This document shows, piece after piece, positions 16,161-25,064 of a DNA stretch of 64,000 bases (the stretch's first letter is position 1; each line of letters starts with the position of its first letter). A model generated the notes under the pieces. It was not told the origin of the DNA and searched no databases. It saw only the letters and a program-made list of their open reading frames with translations. A program made the position numbers and the translations under genes. Source of the stretch: Mycolicibacterium peregrinum (GTDB lineage: Bacteria > Actinomycetota > Actinomycetes > Mycobacteriales > Mycobacteriaceae); contig NZ_LQPP01000028.1 of assembly GCF_002102345.1 (NCBI RefSeq), positions 124,001 through 188,000 of the forward strand, given 5' to 3'.

Positions 16161-16631
16161 GTGACCATCGAAGGCGACGCGAAGGCACGAACGCTGGAGT
16201 TGTTCGAACGCTGGTACACGGCGCACGAGGCGCGGGACACCGCAGCCCTGGCCGCCGCGCTTGCCGAAGATGCCCAGATTCATTCGCTGTTTCGGCGGGA
16301 ACCCGTCCTCGGGCGGGCGGCCGCCGTCACGCACTTTCTTTCAGTCAACGCGACTTTCAGCGATCTGGCGATGTCCCTGGCCTGCGCGCCGGCGCCTTAC
16401 GCAGACCGCGTTCTCGTCGAAGTCGAATTCAGCGGCGCCTTTACCGGCGAACTCACCTGGAATGAAGAGTCCAAGCGCGGTGCCGGACAACGGTTTCGTG
16501 TCCCGGGGGTTGCAGTTGTCCGCACCGGGCAAGACGCGGTCTGGTCGGTCAGCACGTTCTTCAACCGCGATGACTGGCTAACGCAGATCGGCTTCGACGC
16601 CGGGACACAATCCGCGACCGCGCGATCCTAG
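16161..16631 (+). CDS. SnoaL/NTF2-like small protein
   Basis: A 156-residue single-domain NTF2-like protein: helix LELFERWYTAHEARDTAALAAALAEDAQIHS, then ATFSDLAMSLACAPAPYADRVLVEVEFSG and the conserved late strands VAVVRTGQDAVWSVSTFFN. Such folds act as cyclases, isomerases, hydratases or ligand-binding proteins, and the reaction cannot be read from sequence. GTG 16161 follows GAGGGAG. It is the first gene of the plus-strand operon; the ligase begins 10 bases after its stop. The long fusion protein at 2179-3465 carries a different SnoaL domain. Confidence 0.75.
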   Translation: MTIEGDAKARTLELFERWYTAHEARDTAALAAALAEDAQIHSLFRREPVLGRAAAVTHFLSVNATFSDLAMSLACAPAPYADRVLVEVEFSGAFTGELTWNEESKRGAGQRFRVPGVAVVRTGQDAVWSVSTFFNRDDWLTQIGFDAGTQSATARS

Positions 16632-16641
16632 AAGGAACCAA

Positions 16642-18189
16642 ATGACCGAAACGCACACAGCTGCACCAACTGATTCAGCGATCCTGGCCCTACCCGAATT
16701 CTTGCAGACAGGGGCGCAGCGGTGGCCAGACAGCACCTGGTGTACCGCACCGGATGGCTCGTGCACCCGAGCATCCATGTACGCGGACGCCTTGGCGTGT
16801 TCAGCCGCTCTGCGGGATTTCGGCGTAGGCGTAGGCGACCGGGTTGTCATCGTTCTTCCGAACAGCCTGGCCTTCCTTCGGGTGTGGTTCGGCGCCGCGC
16901 TGGCCGGAGCGATCGCGGTACCCATGAACCCGCTTGCTGCCGCAACAGAGTTGTCGGGCGTCGTCGCACGAACCAAGCCTGCCGTCATCATCGCCAACAC
17001 TGAAACCGAGACTCCTGCAGCGGTAGTCAAGCTGAGCGTGGCCGACCTGATGACGCGGGCAGCGCAACACCCAGCCGTCGCGTGCGACCCCGCAACCCAT
17101 GCCTGCTACATCCAGAGTTCAGGCAGTACAGGCCAACCCAAATTCATCATCCAGACGCATGGGATGTACACGATGGCCGGTGAGGGGTTCCCCTACTGGC
17201 TCGGGCTCACTCCTGACGACACGCTACTCACCGCGCTCCCGCTGGCCCACCTCAACGCTCAGGCTTACTCGACGTTGGGTTCCTGGATCTCCGGAGCGGG
17301 ATTGGTTCTGCTACCACGCTTCTCGGCCAGCACGTTCTGGGAGGCGGCACGGGACTCCGGGGCCACGGTCGTCAACATGATCGGCGCCATGCTTGAGATA
17401 CTCATGGCTCGACAGCCGACGCACGCCGAGCAGCAGCACCGCCTCAGGTTGTGCTACTCGGCGCCGGCACCCACCCCGGAACGACATGCCGAGATAGAGA
17501 ACCGATTCGGGTTTCGCCTCGTCATCGGGTACGCGCAGTCTGAATCGCCGTATGGCTTGATCAGTCCGATCAACGAGCCGACCGTATATGGCTCGATGGG
17601 GCGACCACGACAACATCCCCGTCTCGGGGAAGTGAACTTCGCCCGCGTCGTCGATCCTTCGACCGGAATCGATGTCCCGGGCCAGGGAGTGGGAGAGCTG
17701 CTGTTGCAGAACCCGGCCACAACTCCCGGCTATGCGGGGAATCCCGGAGAGACCGCCGCGGCCCTTCGCGACGGCTGGCTACACACCGGCGACCTGGTTC
17801 GCCGTGACGAAGCAGGTGGGTTCACCTTCGCCGGCCGAATCAAGGAGATGATCCGGCGCCGGGGGGAGAATCTGTCACCTGTCGAGGTAGAGGCGGTCCT
17901 CGATGCGCATCCCGCAGTCGCATCGAGCGCAGTGATCGGAGTCCCCTCCGAGTTGTCCGAGGATGACATCAAAGCGTTCGTCCAGCTGGCCGATGGCGGA
18001 CAACTCACTGCAGAAGAGCTGGGGCAATGGTGCCGTCTGCACCTGCCCCCGTACAAACGCCCCCGCTATATCGAGTTCGTTCGATCGTGGCCGCTCACCG
18101 ATACCAACAAGATCGCGAAGAAGCGGCTGGTGAAGACCCGAACTCACGACGAAATCGATTTGACCGCAACAACGCAGGTGCAACGATGA
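16642..18189 (+). CDS. AMP-dependent acyl-CoA ligase (ANL superfamily)
   Basis: A 515-residue ligase. YIQSSGSTGQPK is the AMP-binding P-loop, the GYAQSES motif lies at mid-length, DGWLHTGDLV precedes the hinge, and NKIAKKRLV carries the C-terminal catalytic lysine. It would convert a carboxylic acid to its CoA thioester via an acyl-adenylate (ATP to AMP + PPi). Given its neighbours, the substrate is likely an aromatic acid or a dicarboxylic ring-fission product. AAGGAACC precedes ATG 16642, and its stop overlaps the next start (ATGA at 18186-18189). Confidence 0.85.
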   Translation: MTETHTAAPTDSAILALPEFLQTGAQRWPDSTWCTAPDGSCTRASMYADALACSAALRDFGVGVGDRVVIVLPNSLAFLRVWFGAALAGAIAVPMNPLAAATELSGVVARTKPAVIIANTETETPAAVVKLSVADLMTRAAQHPAVACDPATHACYIQSSGSTGQPKFIIQTHGMYTMAGEGFPYWLGLTPDDTLLTALPLAHLNAQAYSTLGSWISGAGLVLLPRFSASTFWEAARDSGATVVNMIGAMLEILMARQPTHAEQQHRLRLCYSAPAPTPERHAEIENRFGFRLVIGYAQSESPYGLISPINEPTVYGSMGRPRQHPRLGEVNFARVVDPSTGIDVPGQGVGELLLQNPATTPGYAGNPGETAAALRDGWLHTGDLVRRDEAGGFTFAGRIKEMIRRRGENLSPVEVEAVLDAHPAVASSAVIGVPSELSEDDIKAFVQLADGGQLTAEELGQWCRLHLPPYKRPRYIEFVRSWPLTDTNKIAKKRLVKTRTHDEIDLTATTQVQR

Positions 18190-20141
18190 CCGAAAATCTA
18201 ACTTACAAACTACTCCGTACGCATCTGGCGGCAGGAGAATTGCGCCCTGGGCAGGACATCACCGTCCGGGTAGACCAGATCCTCCTCGAGGACGCGACCG
18301 GGACAATGGCCGCGATGCAATTCGAGGAACTGGGCCTCGACGAGATCCAGGTGCCACTGGCCGTCACGTATGTCGACCACAACGTCCTGCAGATCGACGA
18401 CAAGAACATGCAGGATCACGCCTATCTGCGGACATTCTCGGCTCGCTACGGCCTGCGCTACTCCCCTGCTGGGCACGGGATTTCGCACTACATCCACCTG
18501 GAGCGGTTCAGTCGCCCGGGCGAGCTGCTGCTCGGCGCCGACTCACACACTTCGACCGCGGGCGCCTCCGGCATGTTCGCCATCGGAGCCGGGGGCCTGG
18601 AGGTTGCCGTCGCCATGGGTGGCTACGGATTCGACTTCGTCTGCCCCCGTACCGTCGGGGTCGAACTCACCGGAAAGCTGCGCTACGCAGTCGAACCGAA
18701 AGACGTGGTGCTGGAACTCCTCCGCCGATACGGTGTGCGCGGCGGAATCGGGTCGGTTTTCGAATTTTACGGTTTAGGCGTCGAAAGCTTGTCCACGACC
18801 GCTCGGGCAACGATCGCCAACATGATCATCGAGACCGGGGCCAGCACCGCGGTATTTCCCTCCGATCGACAAACCCAGAAGTGGCTCACCGAGCAGGGGC
18901 GCCCGCAAGACTTCGTCCCACTGTGTGCCGATGCCGGTGCCCACTACGACGAGCACCTACGTATCGACCTGTCAGAACTCAAGCCGCTCATCGCGGTACC
19001 CCATTCCCCCGGCAATGTCATTGCGGTAGCAGAACTTCCGCATACTCCGGTCTCGCAGGTCTGTGTTGGGTCTTCGGTCAACAGCTCCTACGACGATCTG
19101 GCCACCGTGGCCGCGGCCCTTCGGGGCCACACCGTGGACCCGCGCGTGCAATTGACCGTCACGCCCGGCTCCAGGCAGATACTCGACACCATCATCCGGT
19201 CCGGGGTCTACCAGGACCTGATGGACGCCGGTGCGCGGATGCTCGAACCGATCTGCGGACCGTGCGTCGGGATCGGACAGGCCCCGCTGCGGGGTGCAGC
19301 GTCGCTGCGCACCTTCAACCGCAACTTTCCCGGCCGCAGCGGGACCGCCGAAGACAACGTCTACCTCTGCAGCCCGTCGACGGCGGCCGCGAGCGCACTC
19401 GCCGGCCGGATCACCGACCCCTCGGGGCGCCAACCCATCCGACCTCGACCGGCCGTGTCACCCGATGCGACCATCCACGAACGCCACATCACCTCGGTCC
19501 TCCCACCCGAGCGGAGGTCGGAAATCACCGTGGACCGCGGGCCCAACCTGGTTTCGCCGCCGATACCGATCCCCCCGGAGGACGATCTGAAACTCGATGT
19601 CCTCATCGAGGTACCCGATGACGTATCGACCGGGGACATGGCCCCCGATGGCGCGATAGCGATGTCCGTCTGGTCGAACATCGCCGAATGCGCGCGGTTC
19701 ATGTTCACCCGTTTCGATCGCGAATTCTACCGTCGCGCAATGGAATCTCCGGCCGGAGCGATTGTCGCCGGGCACAACTACGGACAGGGATCGTCCCGGG
19801 AGCACGCGGCGCTGGTTCCGGTCCACCTCGGCGTGCGGGTTGTCGCTGCGCGTAGTTACGCCAGGATCCATCGCCGCAATCTCATTGCCGTGGGCATCGT
19901 CCCGCTGGTCATACCCGACAGTTTCGCCGGCAGCGCCGGTGGTCGGTGGGAGATCCATGGCCTCAATCACGCACTTGCGCACAATATCGACAGCGTCGCA
20001 GCGGTGATCGACGGCGACGCCGACCGCCTCATCACGTTCACGTTGGACCTCACCGCTGCCGAGCGCGCAGTCCTGCTGGCGGGCGGCCTACTGGCATATG
20101 TCAGAGCCGGTGGTCGAACCCGAGTGGAAGGAAAACGATGA
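18186..20141 (+). CDS. Aconitase-superfamily hydratase with fused small domain and altered Fe-S motif
   Basis: A 651-residue single-chain protein joining the aconitase large domains (ADSHTSTAGASGMFAIGAGG, then ICGPCVGIGQAP) and the swivelling small domain (SRE motif in GHNYGQGSSREHAA). It should isomerise or (de)hydrate a citrate-like acid in the cytoplasm. Two of the three 4Fe-4S cysteines are present, Cys357 and Cys360 in CGPC. The usual GSCTNS reads GSSVNS: position 297, normally the first cluster cysteine, is Ser (codon TCG). Cys294 lies three residues earlier. Either the cluster is bound differently or a distinct subfamily is present. ATG 18186 overlaps the ligase stop; the longer upstream frame runs through the ligase gene and is rejected. 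Confidence 0.85.
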   Translation: MTENLTYKLLRTHLAAGELRPGQDITVRVDQILLEDATGTMAAMQFEELGLDEIQVPLAVTYVDHNVLQIDDKNMQDHAYLRTFSARYGLRYSPAGHGISHYIHLERFSRPGELLLGADSHTSTAGASGMFAIGAGGLEVAVAMGGYGFDFVCPRTVGVELTGKLRYAVEPKDVVLELLRRYGVRGGIGSVFEFYGLGVESLSTTARATIANMIIETGASTAVFPSDRQTQKWLTEQGRPQDFVPLCADAGAHYDEHLRIDLSELKPLIAVPHSPGNVIAVAELPHTPVSQVCVGSSVNSSYDDLATVAAALRGHTVDPRVQLTVTPGSRQILDTIIRSGVYQDLMDAGARMLEPICGPCVGIGQAPLRGAASLRTFNRNFPGRSGTAEDNVYLCSPSTAAASALAGRITDPSGRQPIRPRPAVSPDATIHERHITSVLPPERRSEITVDRGPNLVSPPIPIPPEDDLKLDVLIEVPDDVSTGDMAPDGAIAMSVWSNIAECARFMFTRFDREFYRRAMESPAGAIVAGHNYGQGSSREHAALVPVHLGVRVVAARSYARIHRRNLIAVGIVPLVIPDSFAGSAGGRWEIHGLNHALAHNIDSVAAVIDGDADRLITFTLDLTAAERAVLLAGGLLAYVRAGGRTRVEGKR

Positions 20142-21334
20142 CACAACAACGACTTCCATTGCACGGAATCCGGGTGCTCGAACTCGGCAACTACATCGCC
20201 GCACCCACCGCAGGCCGGTTGCTGGCGGACTTCGGCGCCGAGGTCATCAAGGTGGAGCGACCGGGCACCGGGGACGAGCTACGGAACTGGCGCCTCTATT
20301 CGGGCACGACATCGATGTTGTTTCGTACGATCAACCGCAACAAGAAGTCGATCGTGCTCGACCTGCGCACCGAGCAGGGCCGCCGGGACGTGATGGCCCT
20401 GACCGCCAAGAGCGACATAGTGCTGGAGAACTTCCGTCCCGGCACGCTTGAGGCGTGGGGTCTGGGACCCGAAGTGCTCAACGAGGCGAATCCGGACCTC
20501 ATCATCACGCGGATTTCGGCGTTCGGGCAGACCGGCCCGATGTCGGCGCGGCCAGGATTCGCGGCAGTCGCCGAAGCCTACGGAGGGTTTCGCAATCTGG
20601 TCGGCGACCCGGACCGGCCGCCGGTGCGGGTCGGCGTCTCCATCGGTGACTCCATCGCGGGACTGTATGCGGCTCTCGGCTCGATGATCGCGCTGTTCCA
20701 ACGGCAAACCGCGGCAGGGCATCTCACCTTGAACCAACGGTCCATCGATGTCGCACTGAATGAAGCCATGCTCTCGATGATGGAATCACTGATCCCGGAC
20801 TACCTGGCGTATGGCGTCGAACGGGAACGGACGGGTGGCCGAATGGAGGGAATCGCACCGTCGAACGCCTACCTCTGCGGCGACGGTCTCTCCGTGGTCA
20901 TCGCCGGCAACGGGGACTCGATATTCCAGCGGTACATGGAGACGATCGATCGGCCCGACCTGGGGGCGGATCCGGATCTCAGAATCAATGCCGGCCGGTG
21001 GAAACGGCGCGATGAGCTCGATCAGGCCATTGCTGCGTGGACGGGCCGACGAACCCGCGACGACGTGCTCGCACGCCTCGATGTTGCCGGAGTTCCGTCC
21101 GGGCCCATCTACACCGCCGCCGACATCGTCGCCGATGACCAGTACGCCGCCCGAAACATGATCCAGCACTTCACCGTTGACACGGGCGGCGAACATCCGG
21201 CGGATGTCGGATTCGTCGGCGTCGTACCGAGGATCGGTGGCGCACCGATCGCCATCAGATCGGTCGGACCGGATCTGGGTGAGCACACCCGGGAAGTGCT
21301 GAGCCAGTTGACCGAGCAGACCGAAAGCAGGTGA
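20138..21334 (+). CDS. CaiB/BaiF-type (class III) CoA transferase
   Basis: A 398-residue class-III CoA transferase. The N-terminal LHGIRVLELGNYIAAPTAGRLLADFGAEVIKVE is the family hallmark, and Asp171 in GVSIGDSIAG matches the catalytic Asp that carries the acyl-anhydride/thioester. Such enzymes move CoA between carboxylates, often di- or tricarboxylates such as succinate, itaconate, mesaconate or oxalate. It would activate the product of the aconitase-like enzyme for cleavage by the next enzyme. ATG 20138 overlaps the aconitase-like stop (ATGA). The last ~113 bases of the gene are duplicated at 829-941. Confidence 0.9.
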   Translation: MTQQRLPLHGIRVLELGNYIAAPTAGRLLADFGAEVIKVERPGTGDELRNWRLYSGTTSMLFRTINRNKKSIVLDLRTEQGRRDVMALTAKSDIVLENFRPGTLEAWGLGPEVLNEANPDLIITRISAFGQTGPMSARPGFAAVAEAYGGFRNLVGDPDRPPVRVGVSIGDSIAGLYAALGSMIALFQRQTAAGHLTLNQRSIDVALNEAMLSMMESLIPDYLAYGVERERTGGRMEGIAPSNAYLCGDGLSVVIAGNGDSIFQRYMETIDRPDLGADPDLRINAGRWKRRDELDQAIAAWTGRRTRDDVLARLDVAGVPSGPIYTAADIVADDQYAARNMIQHFTVDTGGEHPADVGFVGVVPRIGGAPIAIRSVGPDLGEHTREVLSQLTEQTESR

Positions 21335-21388
21335 ACCAATGACATTTCCGTTTACCCCACAGGCACAACTCCGCGATGTCACGTTGCG
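21222..21388. repeat. Right copy of the 167-bp perfect direct repeat
   Basis: Identical to 829-995. Here the segment is in its native context: the end of the CoA-transferase gene, the four-base spacer and the start of the lyase gene. A crossover between the two copies would remove 20393 bp and leave the lyase and amidase next to the helicase gene. Confidence 0.95.
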
Positions 21389-22274
21389 GGACGGTCTGCA
21401 ACTGACCGGCGGACTACTCGACGTCGACCGTAAGCTCGGGATCATCAAGCGACTGATCGCGCTGGGGGTGCCCGAGCTGGAGATCGGCTCGATGGCCCGC
21501 GGAGATCTGGTGCCCTCACTGGCGAACACCGTGGATGTGATCGCCCGACTCACGCCCGAGGAACTGTCGCGGTGCTGGGTCTGGGTGGCCACCCCGCGAC
21601 ACGTCGAGAAAGCTGCAGCGGCCGGGGCACGCAACTTCCAATACTGCTTGTCGGCCTCCGACGCCCACAATCAGGCCAACCTCGGACGCAGCACCGAAAC
21701 CAGCTTGTCCGCGCTGCCCGCCGCCGTCGAGATCGCCCGTAGCGTCGGTGGCCGGGTACAGCTGTGCATCGCAACCGCTTTCACCTGCCCGTTCGAAGGA
21801 TCCGTCCCGGAAGACAAGGTGCTGGGGATCGTGACCGACGGCCGCACGGACGGCGCCACAGACACCGTCATCTGCGACACCCTCGGGCAGGCGGTGCCGG
21901 CTCAGGTAACCGCCATGATCCGCCGCGTCGTCGACGCGTCACCACAACGCCGTACCGTGTTCCACGGCCACGACACGTGGGGTCTCGGCGTGGCGAACAG
22001 TCTCGCCGCGATATCCGCAGGGGCGTCCGTCGTCGACGGGGCACTGGGCGGACTGGGCGGTTGCCCTTTCGCACCGGGCGCCAGCGGCAACACCGCCACC
22101 GAGGACATTCTGTTCGCGACCAGACCCAGCTGGTTCGGGACCGACACTCTCGCGTCGATGGTGAGAATCTCGGAGGAGCTCCTCTTCGAACTCGGTGAAC
22201 CCATGCGCTCGAAGACCGCGCAGGGTGCCCGATCGAAAGCCGACGCCTTCGAGTGGGTGATGACGACGCAATAG
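21339..22274 (+). CDS. HMG-CoA-lyase-like (DRE-TIM) carbon-carbon lyase
   Basis: A 311-residue TIM-barrel enzyme. LRDVTLRDGLQ is the DRE-TIM metal/catalytic motif, HGHD supplies metal-binding histidines, and GLGGCPFAPGASGN contains the mobile-loop cysteine typical of 3-hydroxy-3-methylglutaryl-CoA lyases. It would split a 3-hydroxy-3-substituted-glutaryl-CoA-like thioester into acetyl-CoA plus an oxoacid. It starts 4 bases after the CoA-transferase stop with GCAGGTGAACC before ATG. In this cluster its substrate is probably the thioester produced by the CoA transferase rather than leucine-derived HMG-CoA; that is inference. Confidence 0.85.
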   Translation: MTFPFTPQAQLRDVTLRDGLQLTGGLLDVDRKLGIIKRLIALGVPELEIGSMARGDLVPSLANTVDVIARLTPEELSRCWVWVATPRHVEKAAAAGARNFQYCLSASDAHNQANLGRSTETSLSALPAAVEIARSVGGRVQLCIATAFTCPFEGSVPEDKVLGIVTDGRTDGATDTVICDTLGQAVPAQVTAMIRRVVDASPQRRTVFHGHDTWGLGVANSLAAISAGASVVDGALGGLGGCPFAPGASGNTATEDILFATRPSWFGTDTLASMVRISEELLFELGEPMRSKTAQGARSKADAFEWVMTTQ

Positions 22275-22362
22275 CCCTTCCTCAGTGTCGACCGGAGGAA
22301 TTCTGGCAACCGGAGCGTCTGTTGACGAAGTCATTGGTTTGAAGCAATCGGAAGGGTGATCG

Positions 22363-23775
22363 GTGGACGAGAGTGAGCTCTACTGGTTGGATGCCAGCGC
22401 GCAGGCGGAGTTGATCAGGACAGGCCAGGTATCGGCGGTCCAGGTGATGCAGTCCCACCTTGATCGCATCGCGGCGGTCAATCCGAAAGTCAACGCGATG
22501 GTGACCGTGCTCGCCGAACCGGCGCTTGAGGCCGCGCGCTCGGCAGATGAATCCCTGGCTGCCGGTGCACCGATAGGCCCGCTGCATGGTGTGCCGTTCA
22601 CTGCCAAGGATTCGCTGGACGTGGCCGGGGTGGTTACCACTCGCGGCTCAGCACTGTTCCGAGACCATGTCCCGGTGATCGACGCGACCGCGGTAGCCCG
22701 ATTGCGGGCGGCCGGCGCGATCCTGCTCGGCAAGACGAACCTACCGGAATTCTCCTACTGGACCGAGACCGACAACCTACTCATCGGCAGGTCCCACAAT
22801 CCGTGGGACGACCAGCGGACCCCGGGCGGGTCCAGTGGCGGAGAGTCGGCCGCGATCGCAGCCGGGATGTCTCCGCTGGGACTGGGTAGCGACGTGGCGA
22901 TCTCGGTGCGCGGCCCGGCCCACGACACCGGCATCGTCGCGCTGAAAGCGACCCGGGGACGGATTCCGATCACCGGGCACTGGCCCGAGGTTCCACGGCG
23001 CTACTGGCATGTCGGCCCGATGGCCCGCAGCGTGCAAGACGTCGCGGTCGCGCTTGGAATTCTTGCCGGCCCAGACGGCGCCGACGGCCATATACGACAC
23101 CGGCCTCTTCACGATGAGCGGCCCCGCGACCTTGCCGGGTTACGGGTGGGCTGGGCCGCGGAGCCGGCGTTCGGACCGGTGGATCGCGAAGTGACCGCCG
23201 TTCTCACCGACGCCGCGGACGCATTACGGGAACTGGGCTGCGTGGTCGAACCGGCCCCGCTGCCCGGGATGGAGAGTATCGACGCAACGGCGGTCAGTGC
23301 GGTGCTGTTCACCGCCGAAGTGGTGCCGTACTTCCGGCGGATTACGACCGGGCGTGAAGCCGACCTGCATCCCGTCCTGCAGCGAACGATCAACGCACCC
23401 GAAGTACTGCTGGCCGACTATGTCGCCGCCCAGCAGCAGGTCGATGCGCTCAGTTCGCTGTTCGACGGGTACTTCGAGCACTACGACGCCCTGCTGTGCC
23501 CGGTGTGCCCCGTTCCTGCACCACCACACGCGCAGGCCGATCTTCGCATCGGCGCGGCGACCGTCCCGGCGCGGGGCATCATGCGTGCGACCGTCCCGTT
23601 CAACCTCACCGGCCTGCCGGCCCTGTCATTGCCGTTCGGCGCCGGTACCGGCAACCTGCCCATCGGTGTCCAACTCGTCTCCCGCTGGTATGACGAGGCC
23701 ACGATCCTGCGTGTCGGCGCTGCCCTCGAGACCCTCAGCCCGGTCCGCGGCCGCCACCCCAACCTGCGGCCCTGA
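22363..23775 (+). CDS. Amidase-signature (AS) family amidase
   Basis: A 470-residue AS-family hydrolase. [12 protein letters not shown] carries the catalytic Lys, [14 protein letters not shown] the bridging cis-Ser, and [12 protein letters not shown] the nucleophilic Ser. The usual GG before that Ser reads AI, which may alter the oxyanion hole. It hydrolyses an amide to acid plus ammonia or amine. GTG 22363 has GGAAGG before it, 88 bases after the lyase stop, so it may be the operon's last gene or have its own promoter. Amide hydrolysis could feed the carboxylate to the ligase at 16642. Confidence 0.85.
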   Translation: MDESELYWLDASAQAELIRTGQVSAVQVMQSHLDRIAAVNPKVNAMVTVLAEPALEAARSADESLAAGAPIGPLHGVPFTAKDSLDVAGVVTTRGSALFRDHVPVIDATAVARLRAAGAILLGKTNLPEFSYWTETDNLLIGRSHNPWDDQRTPGGSSGGESAAIAAGMSPLGLGSDVAISVRGPAHDTGIVALKATRGRIPITGHWPEVPRRYWHVGPMARSVQDVAVALGILAGPDGADGHIRHRPLHDERPRDLAGLRVGWAAEPAFGPVDREVTAVLTDAADALRELGCVVEPAPLPGMESIDATAVSAVLFTAEVVPYFRRITTGREADLHPVLQRTINAPEVLLADYVAAQQQVDALSSLFDGYFEHYDALLCPVCPVPAPPHAQADLRIGAATVPARGIMRATVPFNLTGLPALSLPFGAGTGNLPIGVQLVSRWYDEATILRVGAALETLSPVRGRHPNLRP

Positions 23776-23778
23776 CAC

Positions 23779-24072
23779 CTACTGCCCGCGTTCTGCGACC
23801 AGGAGGGACAGCAGCCCCGGAAACCGCCGGTCGATCTCCTCACGCCGAAGTAGCACCCCTTTGCGATTGCCGTAATCAGTCAGCTGGATCAGCCCGCTCT
23901 CGCTGAGCACCCGAAAGTGGTGGGTTGCAGTGGATTTGGTGACTTGCAAGGCAAATGACGAGCACGTGTGTTCGATGTCGGCTCTCGCCGCGGCCAACTC
24001 TGCGACAACGCGTCGCCGGTGCGGGTCGGCCAGTGCCGCCAGCACAACCCCCAACGTCATCTCGGACTGCAT
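23779..24072 (-). CDS. ArsR-family winged-helix regulator
   Basis: A ~97-residue ArsR-type repressor: LAALADPHRRRVVAELA opens the fold, and KSTATHHFRVLSESGLIQLTDYGNRKGVLLRREEID is the recognition helix and wing. The start is set at ATG 24070-24072 because the frame further upstream would run across an operator; a G-rich segment lies before it. It faces the SDR gene (24189) across a gap holding two identical palindromes, so it most likely represses that gene and itself. The metal-binding CxC box of metal sensors is absent; one Cys (HTCSS) is present. The signal is unknown. Its 3' end nearly meets the amidase stop. Confidence 0.8.
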   Translation of the reverse strand: MQSEMTLGVVLAALADPHRRRVVAELAAARADIEHTCSSFALQVTKSTATHHFRVLSESGLIQLTDYGNRKGVLLRREEIDRRFPGLLSLLVAERGQ

Positions 24073-24095
24073 TGCTGCAAACCCCCCACCCCCAA

Positions 24096-24113
24096 GTACG
24101 ACTTGCATCGTAC
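24096..24113. promoter_or_regulatory. ArsR operator candidate 1 (GTACGA-N6-TCGTAC)
   Basis: Perfect 6-bp arms around CTTGCA, 23 bases upstream of the ArsR start. The same arms recur 39 bases further on at 24135-24152 with a different spacer, which argues for selection on the arms. Confidence 0.65.
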
Positions 24114-24134
24114 CTCAGGCATCGCTAACCTCGT

Positions 24135-24152
24135 GTACGAACTACATCGTAC
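24135..24152. promoter_or_regulatory. ArsR operator candidate 2 (GTACGA-N6-TCGTAC)
   Basis: Perfect 6-bp arms around ACTACA, 36 bases upstream of the SDR start. Together with the first copy it forms a tandem operator pair controlling both divergent genes. Confidence 0.65.
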
Positions 24153-24188
24153 CTTCGAGTACCGGACAAAAGCGGTCAAGGAGTCCCA

Positions 24189-25064
24189 ATGAGCCAGAAC
24201 AACAGTGGAACCGTCGCCACCACCGGCGTCACCGGAGCGTTGGGCAGCAGAATCGCGGCCGAACTCGCCAAGCGCGGGATTCCACAGCTCCTGGTGGCAC
24301 GTAACCCCACTGCCCTGCCCGAACTCGCCGGAGCACAGCGCCGAGGGCCGGCTGAATATGCTGACGCCGCGGCCATGCGTCGCGCGCTCGACGGCGCGTC
24401 GACCTTGATCCTGATCTCCGGACATCCCACCGGCCGGCGAATGGAAGAACACGCGAGCGTCGTCGAGGCCGGCCTCGACGTCGGAGTGGAACGCGTCTTG
24501 TACGTCTCGCTGCTCGGAGCGGGTCCCGTGGCCACCTACCGCAACGCCCGCGACCACTGGCTCACCGAGCAGTTCATCGCCGGAACAGGGGTACGCCACA
24601 CCATCTTCCGTGCCGGCTTCTACGGTGCGACACCCGCCGCATTGGCCGACGACAATCTCGTCATCAGCGGACCGGGCGGCACCGGGCAGGCCGCGTTCGT
24701 CACGCACGCCGATATCGCCGAGGTGGTCGCCACCGTCGCAGCGAATCCGGGTACCGAACACGACAACGCGATCCTCGAGGTCACCGGACCGGAACTGCTC
24801 ACCTTGGAACAGGCGGTGGCCAAGATCGCCGCGGCCACCGGGCGGCCGTACCGCTATCACCCGGAGACGCTGGAGGAAGCGTTCAGCCGGCGCTGGAAGC
24901 AGGGCATCAGCGGGAACCAGATCGAAGCCTGGATCTCCTGGTATCAGGCCATCGCCCGCGGCGACCTCGCGTCCCTGACCGATGTCGTCGAGACCGTGAC
25001 GGGCCACCCGGCCACACCGATCGAGAGTTCCGACTGGTGGCCCGAACCGAATACGTCGTACTGA
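24189..25064 (+). CDS. NmrA/atypical-SDR NAD(P)-binding oxidoreductase
   Basis: A 291-residue Rossmann protein: VATTGVTGALGSRIAAELAKRG is the atypical-SDR nucleotide motif (TGxxGxxG), then RVLYVSLLGAG and an extended substrate region (IFRAGFYGATP). It lacks the classical YxxxK and resembles quinone-oxidoreductase-2/NmrA-like proteins, which reduce quinones or sense NADP. AAGGAG precedes ATG 24189. It is divergent from and probably repressed by the ArsR protein. It could detoxify quinones arising from the aromatic pathway; that link is inferred from position only. Confidence 0.8.
   Translation: MSQNNSGTVATTGVTGALGSRIAAELAKRGIPQLLVARNPTALPELAGAQRRGPAEYADAAAMRRALDGASTLILISGHPTGRRMEEHASVVEAGLDVGVERVLYVSLLGAGPVATYRNARDHWLTEQFIAGTGVRHTIFRAGFYGATPAALADDNLVISGPGGTGQAAFVTHADIAEVVATVAANPGTEHDNAILEVTGPELLTLEQAVAKIAAATGRPYRYHPETLEEAFSRRWKQGISGNQIEAWISWYQAIARGDLASLTDVVETVTGHPATPIESSDWWPEPNTSY

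Noticed and set aside
18027..18185. Upstream extension of the aconitase-like frame
   Set aside because: Overlaps the ligase coding sequence; ATG 18186 forms the ATGA overlap seen through the rest of the operon.
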